Virus record (IMG/VR): IMGVR_UViG_3300010370_006650
Coordinates: 1 to 58,619 of that record
From: a virus
Direction: 5' to 3' (one strand)
DNA: 58,619 bases
This document shows positions 49,801-57,450 of this stretch, in pieces (positions within the stretch are counted from its first letter, which is position 1; each line of letters opens with the position of its first letter). Made by a program: the position numbers and the translations under genes. The notes beneath the pieces were generated by a model, which was not told where the DNA came from, searched no databases, and saw nothing but the letters and a program-made list of their open reading frames with translations.

Positions 49801-50466
49801 ATGATTATCGTAAAACAGCCTGAATTTGAGAACGACGACTATCTGTTTAGGATTGAAGCGCATAAATTACCAAAAGCCGGAGAAGCTCTGTCTTTTCTTA
49901 AGAAGATCGATCCGTTTGCAGCGGATTACTATTGGTCGAAGAGACAGGCCTTTCTGACGCAAGATACCAATCCAAGCGTTTTTTCTAAATTTGTCCAGGA
50001 TAAACCTAGCTTGAGGAGCTTGTCCGACTTAGACGCGTTGGACTCTACGATCTATACTGTCGCTTGTGAAAGAGAGAATAATCTTGGTTATCGAGATATT
50101 CTTATGAATTTAAAGCGACACCTGTTGCAAAAACCTGAGACTCGTCGTTGCATGTTAAGATTCGCCAATAGCTATGAAAGATACCATATCAGCGAGTCTG
50201 CAAGACCCCTAGATGTGACTTGTCTAAGTTTAATTCATTATCTAAAGCAAGGACCTAAACTAGTTTTTAGGGCGTCAGATGTAAGAAACGAATTGTTGGT
50301 CGATATCTTGACTATCAACGAATTTTTTATCGATCCTGTTTATAATTCTAATTTCAAAAATTACCAGATGTCAGTATATTCTTCTACCGCACAGTGTGTT
50401 TCAAGCTGGAATAACTTTGTAAATTTATTGCAGCGTTCGTATAGCGTCGGAGGAGAAAATAGATGA
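49801..50466 (+). CDS. Truncated thymidylate-synthase-fold protein
   Basis: The 221-residue protein aligns by eye with the ThyA homologue at 52425. TRRCMLRF matches SRRAVIHI (phosphate-binding Arg pair), LDVTCLSLIHYL matches LDVPCTLSLQFFL (nucleophile Cys141), FRASDVRNELLVD matches MRSSDVILGLAYD (Asp168 at the pyrimidine-recognition position), and MSVYSSTAQC matches LSASLHVYERH. The N-terminal third looks unlike ThyA and the C-terminal folate region is missing. It may be a second base-modifying enzyme or a regulatory paralogue. Start is ATG 49801 (the TTG at 49795 overlaps the previous stop). It overlaps the epimerase start by 4 bases. Confidence 0.62.
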   Translation: MIIVKQPEFENDDYLFRIEAHKLPKAGEALSFLKKIDPFAADYYWSKRQAFLTQDTNPSVFSKFVQDKPSLRSLSDLDALDSTIYTVACERENNLGYRDILMNLKRHLLQKPETRRCMLRFANSYERYHISESARPLDVTCLSLIHYLKQGPKLVFRASDVRNELLVDILTINEFFIDPVYNSNFKNYQMSVYSSTAQCVSSWNNFVNLLQRSYSVGGENR

Positions 50467-51452
50467 AATGTTTGATAACGGGCATCGCAGGATTATTGGG
50501 CGCAAACTTTTCGAGACATCTACTAGAAAAAAATTACAAAGTAGTCGGAATTGACGATTTAAGTGGAGGATACGAAGAGTTTGTTCCACCCTCGGCAATT
50601 TTTTATAAAGTCGATTTAACTCGCGCAGATGCAGTCAATCAAATCTTCGAAAGAGAAAGCCCAGATTGCGTTTTCCATTTCGCTGCTTACGCCGCAGAAG
50701 GATTGAGTCCTTTCGTCAGAAATTACAACTACACCAATAACGTTATCGCTTCTGCGAATGTAATCAATGCTGCTATTAACAACAACATCAAGAAAGTCGT
50801 CTATACTTCTTCGATGGCGGTTTATGGTACAGGTAATCCACCATTCGTAGAAGAACAATTGCCGATTCCAGAAGATCCCTATGGCATCGCGAAGTATGCT
50901 GTAGAAATGGACTTTAAGTTGGCGCGCGAAATGTTCGGCCTGCGATACAGTATTGTTCGACCACATAACGTTGTTGGTGTTTACCAAAACATATGGGATC
51001 GCTATCGTAACGTAATCGGGATATGGATTAGACAGGCTATTGCAGGCGAACCACTTACGATATATGGAGACGGCACACAAGTCCGCGCCTTTTCCGACAT
51101 CAAATTCTACATGGAACCATTTGAGAAATTGATGACCGATCACGATGGTGAAATCTTTAACATTGGCGCCGACAAGTATGTTACGATAAACGAGGCCGCC
51201 GACGTGGTCCTAGACGTTGCTAAAGAATTTGGTATTAACGCGACTAAGGTTCATTTAGAAAAGAGAAATGAGGTTCATGCTGCTTATTGCGACCATGCGA
51301 AGGCTCGTAATCTTTTGAACTTTAACGACGATACTAACCTAAGAGAAACAGTAAACACGATGTTCGGTTGGGCGCTAACTCAACCTGTTCGCGACACGAA
51401 GCGTATGAAGTACGAGATAGAAAAAAACATTTATTCTTTTTGGAAAAAATGA
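50463..51452 (+). CDS. NAD-dependent sugar-nucleotide epimerase/dehydratase 1
   Basis: The 329-residue protein is an extended short-chain dehydrogenase: GIAGLLG near 7 binds NAD, TSSMAVYG near 117 and YGIAK near 138 give the catalytic Ser and Tyr-Lys, and RPHNVVGV near 163 fits epimerases. It would act on a UDP- or dTDP-sugar. Only 14 bases separate it from a second epimerase, and it overlaps the TS-like gene. Two such enzymes in a nucleotide operon suggest production of an unusual sugar donor, as in phages with arabinosylated hydroxymethylcytosine, though no glycosyltransferase is in the window. Confidence 0.85.
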   Translation: MKCLITGIAGLLGANFSRHLLEKNYKVVGIDDLSGGYEEFVPPSAIFYKVDLTRADAVNQIFERESPDCVFHFAAYAAEGLSPFVRNYNYTNNVIASANVINAAINNNIKKVVYTSSMAVYGTGNPPFVEEQLPIPEDPYGIAKYAVEMDFKLAREMFGLRYSIVRPHNVVGVYQNIWDRYRNVIGIWIRQAIAGEPLTIYGDGTQVRAFSDIKFYMEPFEKLMTDHDGEIFNIGADKYVTINEAADVVLDVAKEFGINATKVHLEKRNEVHAAYCDHAKARNLLNFNDDTNLRETVNTMFGWALTQPVRDTKRMKYEIEKNIYSFWKK

Positions 51453-51465
51453 GGTATAAGTTAAC

Positions 51466-52428
51466 ATGAAAATGAAACGCGTATTAGTTACGGGTGGCGC
51501 TGGATTTATTGGTAGCAATTTAGTAAAAGCTCTCGTCGATAGGGGCGCAGAAGTCGACGTCGTCGACAATATGTCGAATGGACATAAAGAGTTTGTGCCA
51601 GCTGGTTGTAACTTGTTCGTTGCTGATTTTGCGTCGGAAGATATTCTGTCGAAGATCAAGGCAAAAACATACGATGTAGTTTTTCATTTGGCTGCAATTC
51701 CTCGTGTTAGTTACTCGGTTGAACATCCTGTTGAAACGCACGAGACGAATGTGAATGCTACATTGAAGTTGATCGATACATGTAGAAACAACATTAGACG
51801 ATTTGTCTTCGCTTCATCATCGTCAGTATACGGTGGCGCCGATGCTTTGCCAACGCCAGTTTCTTCTCCTAAAAACCCAAAGTCGCCATACGCTTTGCAG
51901 AAATCTATCATAGAAGACTATTTGTCTCTATATCACCTGCTGTACGGTCTCGACTCAGTAAGCCTTAGATTTTTTAACGTTTTTGGACCTAATCAGTTAG
52001 GTGATTCTCCGTACGCTACTGCAGTGTCAGCCTGGTTGACTGCTATTCACCATGGAAGATCGATGCGATCTGATGGAGATGGTTCACAATCGCGCGATAT
52101 GTGTTATGTCGATAACGTCGTAGACGCTTGCATAAGAAGCGCTGAGGCTGATGCTGAGCTAAGAGGAGTTGCGTTGAATGTTGCTTGCGGCGATCGTAAC
52201 ACGAACAAATCAATACTAGAATTTCTTTTGTCTAAGTATCCAAACGCCAAGTACCATGATGCTCCATGGAGACCAGGCGACGTGATGCACACGCAGGCAG
52301 ACATTAGCAAAACTCATGAACTTCTTGGATACGTTCCTTTGGTTCGTTTCTGGGAAGGATTAGAACGAACGATGAAATGGTACGAGGAAAACTGGTCTTT
52401 AATCAGCTCATTGAGTCTATCTAAATGA
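51466..52428 (+). CDS. NAD-dependent sugar-nucleotide epimerase 2 (GalE-like)
   Basis: The 320-residue protein has GGAGFIGSN near 11, HLAAIPRV near 69, SSSSVYGG near 117 and YALQK near 139, followed by RFFNVFGPNQ near 168 and GDGSQSRDMCYVDNV near 205, very typical of UDP-glucose 4-epimerase and related enzymes. It is more like cellular GalE than the upstream protein, which looks more diverged. It overlaps the dCMP hydroxymethylase-like gene by ATGA. The sugar is not known. Confidence 0.9.
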   Translation: MKMKRVLVTGGAGFIGSNLVKALVDRGAEVDVVDNMSNGHKEFVPAGCNLFVADFASEDILSKIKAKTYDVVFHLAAIPRVSYSVEHPVETHETNVNATLKLIDTCRNNIRRFVFASSSSVYGGADALPTPVSSPKNPKSPYALQKSIIEDYLSLYHLLYGLDSVSLRFFNVFGPNQLGDSPYATAVSAWLTAIHHGRSMRSDGDGSQSRDMCYVDNVVDACIRSAEADAELRGVALNVACGDRNTNKSILEFLLSKYPNAKYHDAPWRPGDVMHTQADISKTHELLGYVPLVRFWEGLERTMKWYEENWSLISSLSLSK

Positions 52429-53417
52429 AAGCATATCATAATTTTACCGAAGCGTACGTCGATATCATTCGTGATGTCTATACGTCGCCAGAGTTTACTT
52501 CATCGCCCCGCGGCATGAAAGTAAAAGAAATTTTAGGTTATCAATTTAAGATTCTAAATCCAAGAAATCGAATCCCTTATGTTAAGGGAAGAGACTTTTC
52601 AATTCACTATATGGTTGCTGAATTACTTTGGTATTTAAGTGGCAACGATTCGACTAATTGGATTTCGAATTATTCGACATTCTGGTCTAAGATTTCAGAC
52701 GACGGCGAAACAGCAAATAGCGCTTATGGTGCTAGAATTTTTAAGTCACACGATCGTATCGCAAAAACTGTCGACGAAAATTGGACGCAATGGAATTACG
52801 TGGTCGAAGAACTAAAGAAAGACCCAGACTCTCGTCGCGCCGTAATTCACATACGTTCTCCCCAAGATTCGATATTGGCGCAACTCGATGTTCCTTGCAC
52901 TTTGTCTCTTCAATTCTTTTTGCGTGGAGATAAGGTTTACATGGTTACCTCGATGCGATCGTCAGATGTTATTCTTGGATTGGCGTACGACGTACCTGCT
53001 TTTACGCTCTTTCAAGAACTTCTCGCTTTACAGCTAACTAAGGAACTAGGTCGACCCATTGGCTTAGGCGACTATACTCATCTCAGCGCTTCTCTACACG
53101 TTTATGAGAGGCACTTTAAAATGGTCGAAAAAATATTGGATGAAGATACTCGGCGAGATTATCGAGACGTTTTAGAGATGCCGCAGATGCCCGACAATCC
53201 ACCCCTTGGGAGGCTAATGTCGCTCGAAAACGATATTAGGAATCTCAATGACGAACAAAAACTAGTAGATTTCGAAATTGGGTTTGAAGATTACTGGAAG
53301 GATTGGGCAAAAGTGCTGGTTTCTCATCGCTTACAAAAGCTAGGTAATGTTGGGCTTGCCAATCAGTCGCTTCTTTCCACGAACTTTGAAGGTTATAAAT
53401 ATTTTGTAAAAGAGTGA
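52425..53417 (+). CDS. ThyA-family enzyme, predicted dCMP hydroxymethylase
   Basis: The 330-residue protein has the thymidylate synthase fold: SRR phosphate-binding pair near 137, nucleophile Cys158 in DVPC, RSSDV near 178, and the substrate segment LGLAYD. Asp189 lies 31 residues after the Cys, the position of Asn177 in E. coli ThyA (Cys146 plus 31) and of Asp179 in T4 dCMP hydroxymethylase gp42 (Cys148 plus 31). Asp there favours cytosine over uracil. With thyX present, it most likely makes 5-hydroxymethyl-dCMP (or 5-methyl-dCMP). It is followed by thymidine kinase and dCMP deaminase genes in the same operon. Confidence 0.8.
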   Translation: MKAYHNFTEAYVDIIRDVYTSPEFTSSPRGMKVKEILGYQFKILNPRNRIPYVKGRDFSIHYMVAELLWYLSGNDSTNWISNYSTFWSKISDDGETANSAYGARIFKSHDRIAKTVDENWTQWNYVVEELKKDPDSRRAVIHIRSPQDSILAQLDVPCTLSLQFFLRGDKVYMVTSMRSSDVILGLAYDVPAFTLFQELLALQLTKELGRPIGLGDYTHLSASLHVYERHFKMVEKILDEDTRRDYRDVLEMPQMPDNPPLGRLMSLENDIRNLNDEQKLVDFEIGFEDYWKDWAKVLVSHRLQKLGNVGLANQSLLSTNFEGYKYFVKE

Positions 53418-53420
53418 AAC

Positions 53421-53981
53421 ATGAATCCGACTTTTACGATTTATACGGGTCCGATGTTTTCTGCCAAGACGACATCGCTTCTTTCGGTCTTGGATCGATA
53501 CAAATACCAAGGGAAAAAGATCGTTGCATTTAAACCGCAACTTGACGATCGATATAGCGTAGACAATATATCAACGCACGGTGGCTGGAAAGTTCCAGCA
53601 ATTTGTGTTAAAGCAGGTAGCGATATTTTAGAAAAATTAGCAGAGCTGGACTTTAACCCACACGTCATCGCCGTAGATGAAGCTTTCATGATTCCTGGCG
53701 TAGCTGAGGTTCTTATTTGGCTGTATAGAAGTGGTTATACGATAGTCGCGTCTAGCTTAGATTTGTCTGCCACGGGCAAGCCCTTCGAGGAAATTGAAAA
53801 GATGCTGCCTTGGGCTACGAAGATTGAAAAGTTAAGTGCGGTTTGTGTTGTTTGCAATAAAGATGCTTTTTATACCTACAAAAAACAAACGGGTGGAGAT
53901 GAAATCGAAGTTGGTGGCGTTGAATTATACGAACCGAGATGTTCGCGGTGCCATCCGTTAATTATCAATCCGGAGGCCTGA
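53421..53981 (+). CDS. tdk: Thymidine kinase (TK1-like)
   Basis: The 186-residue protein has GPMFSAKTT (residues 10-18; family GPMFSGKTT), AVDEAFMI near 89 and a C-terminal zinc site from CVVC near 147 and CSRC near 174. It phosphorylates thymidine (salvage) using ATP. Lasso-type sequence near 160-170 (GGDEIEVGGVELYEPRC) fits. It follows the ThyA homologue by three bases and abuts dCMP deaminase. Confidence 0.9.
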   Translation: MNPTFTIYTGPMFSAKTTSLLSVLDRYKYQGKKIVAFKPQLDDRYSVDNISTHGGWKVPAICVKAGSDILEKLAELDFNPHVIAVDEAFMIPGVAEVLIWLYRSGYTIVASSLDLSATGKPFEEIEKMLPWATKIEKLSAVCVVCNKDAFYTYKKQTGGDEIEVGGVELYEPRCSRCHPLIINPEA

Positions 53982-54422
53982 ATGGAATTGATACGTCCTT
54001 CTTGGCCAGAAACATGGATGGCCATTGCTCATCTTGTTGCGCAAAGATCTTATGATCCAACTTTAAAAGTAGGCGCGATCATTGTGTCAGAAGACAATTC
54101 TCAAATGTTGTCTATTGGTTATAATGGTAATTATCGCGGGGGGCCCCACGAAAGAGAATCACAAACGCCTGGACAAAGTGGTTTTATACACGCTGAAGTA
54201 AATGCTTTGGTTAAGTGCGATTTTAATTTTCACAAAAAGAAGCACATGTATTTAACACATTCACCATGTCGTCATTGTGCAAAATTAATTGTGAATGCAG
54301 AGATATCTACAGTTATATATGATATTCCCTATCGGGATGTTTCGGGACTGGAAATTTTAACTTCTGTTGGAATTAAGGTTTTTAATCTTAGTGATGCTAT
54401 AATTAACAATAAGACTTTATGA
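53982..54422 (+). CDS. dCMP deaminase
   Basis: The 146-residue protein has the deaminase zinc motif HAEVNAL near 69 and SPCRHC near 91, plus K-VGAIIVSEDN near 28 and GYNGNYRGGPHE near 45, as in dCMP deaminases. It turns dCMP to dUMP, feeding ThyX. It starts directly at the thymidine kinase stop and overlaps the next start. In T4, dCMP deaminase and gp42 compete for dCMP and set the ratio of T to modified C; the same logic may apply here. Confidence 0.9.
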   Translation: MELIRPSWPETWMAIAHLVAQRSYDPTLKVGAIIVSEDNSQMLSIGYNGNYRGGPHERESQTPGQSGFIHAEVNALVKCDFNFHKKKHMYLTHSPCRHCAKLIVNAEISTVIYDIPYRDVSGLEILTSVGIKVFNLSDAIINNKTL

Positions 54423-54700
54423 AAAATTTAACTGAAGAAGACATTATACGGGTCATGCGTGAGGAGTGGCAAGCAAAAGTTGCCGCCCTAACAGAAGAAG
54501 TCGATTTGACCTTTAAGGCTAAGGTAGATGGCGAAGACAAAGAAGTCATTTCTCAAGATCTAAAGGTTCGACACAAAAAGAGCCAGTTGTTGTATACTGT
54601 CGTTTCAGTTGGCCCTCGTGATATCGTACTTAAGACTCCTGAGGGCGAAGAATTTTTACTAGATAAGGACCAGTTGGAGGACGAATATGAGCTTGATTGA
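54419..54700 (+). CDS. Small tagged-type protein
   Basis: The 93-residue protein begins MKNLTEEDIIRVMREEWQAKV, a looser version of the shared tag. The rest is beta-rich and acidic (KAKVDGEDKEVISQDLKVRHKK, YTVVSVGPRDIVLKTPEGEEF), like a small SH3-type barrel. It overlaps both neighbours. Function unknown. Confidence 0.55.
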   Translation: MKNLTEEDIIRVMREEWQAKVAALTEEVDLTFKAKVDGEDKEVISQDLKVRHKKSQLLYTVVSVGPRDIVLKTPEGEEFLLDKDQLEDEYELD

Positions 54701-55400
54701 CAAGAACGAACTAGACAAAATGTTGAAGGGCTTTGTTAAACGAGCCGTAGATACGACGGTTACCTCCAAGCTTCCAAAGCTAGACGAGGCTTTTGTTCAT
54801 GAGCCTAAGCCATTCAAGCAGGTTTCTGAACTAGTTTCTCAAAAAACGAAAACAGCACACGAAGAGCTTTATAAGGGCTATGTCGAAACCTTTAATAAGG
54901 TTTCTGCAGAACTAGATACTGCAGAGCGTTCTGATGCTAATGCCCGACATTCCCAGTTTAGAAATTTAAAGCTCGACGAGACCTGGAATCTAAACGCGCT
55001 TTGGTTACACGAGCTCTACTTTGCTAATTGCTTTGATCCTCACAGCGAAATTGTAATGGATTCAATGTCGTACATGAGGTTGGAGCGAGACTTCGGCACA
55101 TTTGAAGATTGGCAGCGTGATTTCATGGCCTGCGCATTGGCTTCGCGCGCTGGTTGGGCAGTCTGCGGTTATCACATGTTCCTTAGAAAGTACGTTAACG
55201 TTATGATCGATGAGCACAGCGGAAATGTGCCCGTTGGTCTTTTCCCCATCATTGTTGTCGATATGTGGGAGCATGCTTATTATCGCGATTATTTGACCGA
55301 CAAGAAGTCTTACCTCATTTCGCAAATGCGTGAATTTAACTGGAACGTTATTGAAGACCGCGTGAAGAAGGCCGAAGGCATCGCGCAGGTGGTGAAGTGA
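54687..55400 (+). CDS. Fe/Mn superoxide dismutase-like protein
   Basis: The 237-residue protein aligns with the Fe/Mn-SOD fold. The C-terminal signature DMWEHAYYRDYLTDKKSYL supplies Asp192 and His196; WLHELYF supplies His108 (family W-NHxFYW), and AHEELYKGYV supplies His58 (family H--KHH--Y). FGTFEDWQRDF and RAGWAV also fit. All four metal ligands appear present. The N-terminus (MSLIDKNELDKMLKGFVKR) is an added helix like the tag group. It may be a true dismutase or a fold reused as a structural protein. It overlaps both neighbours in the operon. Confidence 0.75.
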   Translation: MSLIDKNELDKMLKGFVKRAVDTTVTSKLPKLDEAFVHEPKPFKQVSELVSQKTKTAHEELYKGYVETFNKVSAELDTAERSDANARHSQFRNLKLDETWNLNALWLHELYFANCFDPHSEIVMDSMSYMRLERDFGTFEDWQRDFMACALASRAGWAVCGYHMFLRKYVNVMIDEHSGNVPVGLFPIIVVDMWEHAYYRDYLTDKKSYLISQMREFNWNVIEDRVKKAEGIAQVVK

Positions 55401-55927
55401 TGGCTTCTTTAAAGTTAAACCAACTTCGTAAATTAATTGCTGAAGAAGTGAAAAGAAGTCTTGCCGAAGCAGGTGCGCAAGACAAACAAGAAGACGGCGA
55501 AGATTCTTTAGATAGCCAAATCGACAGATATTTGTCTGATTATGAATCTGAGTCTAGAGTTTCCAAAATGGAAGGTAAAGACTTTAAAATGATGGTTCGA
55601 CGTTTTCTGTCAGAGGCAGAAGAAGACGAGAAGAAAGACGCAGAGCCTGAAAAGTTAAAAGCAGAAGACATCGACGTAGAAAATTTCTTGGATAGCGTAA
55701 TGCGTCTTGTCGACAATTATGATGCATTGTTGGAAGTGCGTAATACAATTCTTCGACGAGCAGTTAATTTCCTTGTAAAGGGTTACGAACCAGCGGTTGC
55801 AGAAGCTTTTAAAGATAACTTGTTAGATGTTTATGGTATGGAACTTGGAAAATCAAAATCTGAAGTCGAAGACGAGGAATTTCAAGCTCCAGCCGCTGAT
55901 CGTGCCGGCGTTTCGCCAGGTGCTTGA
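55400..55927 (+). CDS. Tagged acidic protein (QLRKLIAEE)
   Basis: The 175-residue protein starts MASLKLNQLRKLIAEEVKR (tag), then is acidic (QDKQEDGEDSLDSQIDRYL), and ends in a helical domain with DVENFLDSVMRLVDNYDALLEVRNTILRRA near 95-124 and a FQAPAADRAG end. I recall related proteins in environmental phages without function. The start is ATG 55400, overlapping the SOD-like stop. Scaffold- or capsid-core-like composition would fit the targeting hypothesis. Confidence 0.58.
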   Translation: MASLKLNQLRKLIAEEVKRSLAEAGAQDKQEDGEDSLDSQIDRYLSDYESESRVSKMEGKDFKMMVRRFLSEAEEDEKKDAEPEKLKAEDIDVENFLDSVMRLVDNYDALLEVRNTILRRAVNFLVKGYEPAVAEAFKDNLLDVYGMELGKSKSEVEDEEFQAPAADRAGVSPGA

Positions 55928-56229
55928 TGAGATTTGACACATTCGTAGACAAAAAAAGTATTCATTTTAAATTAGACAAAGACGTGCATCTTGCCCTAAG
56001 GGCAAAGCTTTTTAAGTACAACATTTCGATGCAAGAGCTTTTCGACGAGTTTGCCATTTTAGTGGTAACTGACGTTCCAAAAGCTCGTTCGATAGTTGAA
56101 TCGATTTTAAACAAAAAAATGAAGTCGGTTTTGAGTGGCGAGAAAAAGCGCAAGAAAAAGAAAAGAGAAGTCTTTAACGAAGTGGATACAGATACGTTGT
56201 ATAATATGATTAACGAATCGGAAGATTGA
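55927..56229 (+). CDS. Possible ribbon-helix-helix DNA-binding protein
   Basis: The 100-residue protein has a segment SIHFKLDKDVHLALRAKLFKYN then ISMQELFDEFA (about 11-45) that fits a ribbon-helix-helix fold: a short strand, then two helices. The C-terminal half is very basic (GEKKRKKKKREV) then acidic. It may be a transcription regulator, for example binding one of the inverted-repeat promoters. It is TGATG-coupled to both neighbours. Weak fold call. Confidence 0.5.
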   Translation: MRFDTFVDKKSIHFKLDKDVHLALRAKLFKYNISMQELFDEFAILVVTDVPKARSIVESILNKKMKSVLSGEKKRKKKKREVFNEVDTDTLYNMINESED

Positions 56230-56501
56230 TGAGCGAGAAAAGCGCATTTAAGTCGATGATGGAGGGCTTTATCGAAAAGTCAATAGCGTCGTCGCCACAT
56301 TTCAGAAAATTAGTGGATAGTATGACGATACTTGCCCTTGAGTCTAAAAAAGTTGCGGAAGCAATTTTAGTCTTGAATAATCGACTAAATGAGCATGAAC
56401 AGTTGATATTGAAACTAGTAGAGTTGCAGCGCGCTAAGCCCAAGGACTCTCTCGACATCGATCTCCTGAAGACCAAAGAAAAACCTTCAAAACCTAATTA
56501 A
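56229..56501 (+). CDS. Small helical protein
   Basis: The 90-residue protein is helical and polar, with AFKSMMEGFIEKSI at the N-terminus, MTILALESKKVAEAILVLNNRLNEHEQLILKLVELQ (a probable coiled coil, about 32-68) and a Lys/Pro-rich end. The start is ATG 56229, coupled to the previous stop. No family recognised. Confidence 0.5.
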   Translation: MSEKSAFKSMMEGFIEKSIASSPHFRKLVDSMTILALESKKVAEAILVLNNRLNEHEQLILKLVELQRAKPKDSLDIDLLKTKEKPSKPN

Positions 56502-56506
56502 GTTTT

Positions 56507-56896
56507 ATGCTAGACAAAATTAAAAATTTTTTTAAGAACTCGTGGGGCTATCTTGTCGCTGGTGTTGGAGTCGTCTTTGGGCTAGCCTTCTTTAGAAAGA
56601 AAGTTGATCACTATGAAAACATCGTGCAGAAATTGCAAGACTCTCACCAGAAAGAACTCGACGAAATTAAGAAAGCTAGAGAAGAAGAACGAAAAAAATA
56701 CGAAGAGAATGAAAGAAAATATCAAGAGAGAATGGCGATTATCGAGAAGGAATACGAGACTGCAAAAAAAGAACTCGATGAAAAGAAGCGAAAAGAAGTC
56801 GAGGACATCGTTAAAAAGTATGGTAATCAACCTGATAAGTTGGCTCAAAGGTTGGCTGAAGTGACGGGATTTAAAATTATCATGCCGCAGGATTGA
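56507..56896 (+). CDS. Membrane-anchored coiled-coil protein (spanin-like layout)
   Basis: The 129-residue protein has an N-terminal membrane helix (WGYLVAGVGVVFGLAFF, about 13-29) and then a long Lys/Glu coiled coil (about 33-105). This is the layout of inner-membrane spanins such as Rz, which act in lysis. The following gene encodes a secreted or membrane protein, but not a lipoprotein, so a spanin pair is not proven. It starts 5 bases after the previous stop; no strong SD. Confidence 0.5.
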   Translation: MLDKIKNFFKNSWGYLVAGVGVVFGLAFFRKKVDHYENIVQKLQDSHQKELDEIKKAREEERKKYEENERKYQERMAIIEKEYETAKKELDEKKRKEVEDIVKKYGNQPDKLAQRLAEVTGFKIIMPQD

Positions 56897-56898
56897 TC

Positions 56899-57438
56899 AT
56901 GAATATTCAAAAAATTATTTCGACATTAATTCTTGTTACAACTCTATCAAATCTAGCACTTGCGCAAAATATTCCTTCGCCAGAACCTGACGAGACTACG
57001 AAGAATATGAGGATATTGCCGCCGATGAAGTTACAACCTGGCGAAAAAGACCCCGGTGCGGCGCTCTCTCCGATGAAACTAGGTCAGCGAGCGCCATTTA
57101 CAGGTGTGTTATTGTCACCAGTTGCCGTCGCTAATGTAATCGTCGAATTCGAGTCTTTTGAAGAGAGACTTCATATTGAGGTTATGCGATCAGTGAGCGA
57201 AGAGCGAGCAGCTGGCGATAAGAGACTCAGCGACGCTAACGCTGGTTGCGTAGCCGACAAAAAAGAGCTTCAGGCAAATTTAGACGCTTCAAAAAGAGAA
57301 ACCGACGCGTATAAAACGGAATTGAAGAATATTAAGGATTCTCAACCTAACCCCTATATCTGGGCAGGATTAGGCGCCCTTGGCGGCGCGGCTTTTACGT
57401 TGTTGACGGTTTTTGCTGTTACACAAGTCACGAAATAA
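56899..57438 (+). CDS. Secreted protein with C-terminal membrane helix
   Basis: The 179-residue protein has a signal peptide (MNIQKIISTLILVTTLSNLALAQ) with likely cleavage after ALA. A LxxGQRAPFTGVLLSPVAVA motif follows near 60-80; I recall this motif from phage membrane and periplasmic proteins. Then comes a charged helix with a lone Cys (AGCVADKK) and a C-terminal membrane helix (AGLGALGGAAFTLLTVFAV, about 153-172). No lipobox. It directly follows the coiled-coil membrane protein and may act with it at the envelope, perhaps in lysis. ATG 56899 is preferred over TTG 56893. Confidence 0.6.
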   Translation: MNIQKIISTLILVTTLSNLALAQNIPSPEPDETTKNMRILPPMKLQPGEKDPGAALSPMKLGQRAPFTGVLLSPVAVANVIVEFESFEERLHIEVMRSVSEERAAGDKRLSDANAGCVADKKELQANLDASKRETDAYKTELKNIKDSQPNPYIWAGLGALGGAAFTLLTVFAVTQVTK

Positions 57439-57450
57439 TTCTAGTTTCGT

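Noticed and set aside
50616-51143. 175-codon minus-strand frame inside epimerase 1
   Set aside because: Antisense to a clear epimerase; translation shows no domain.
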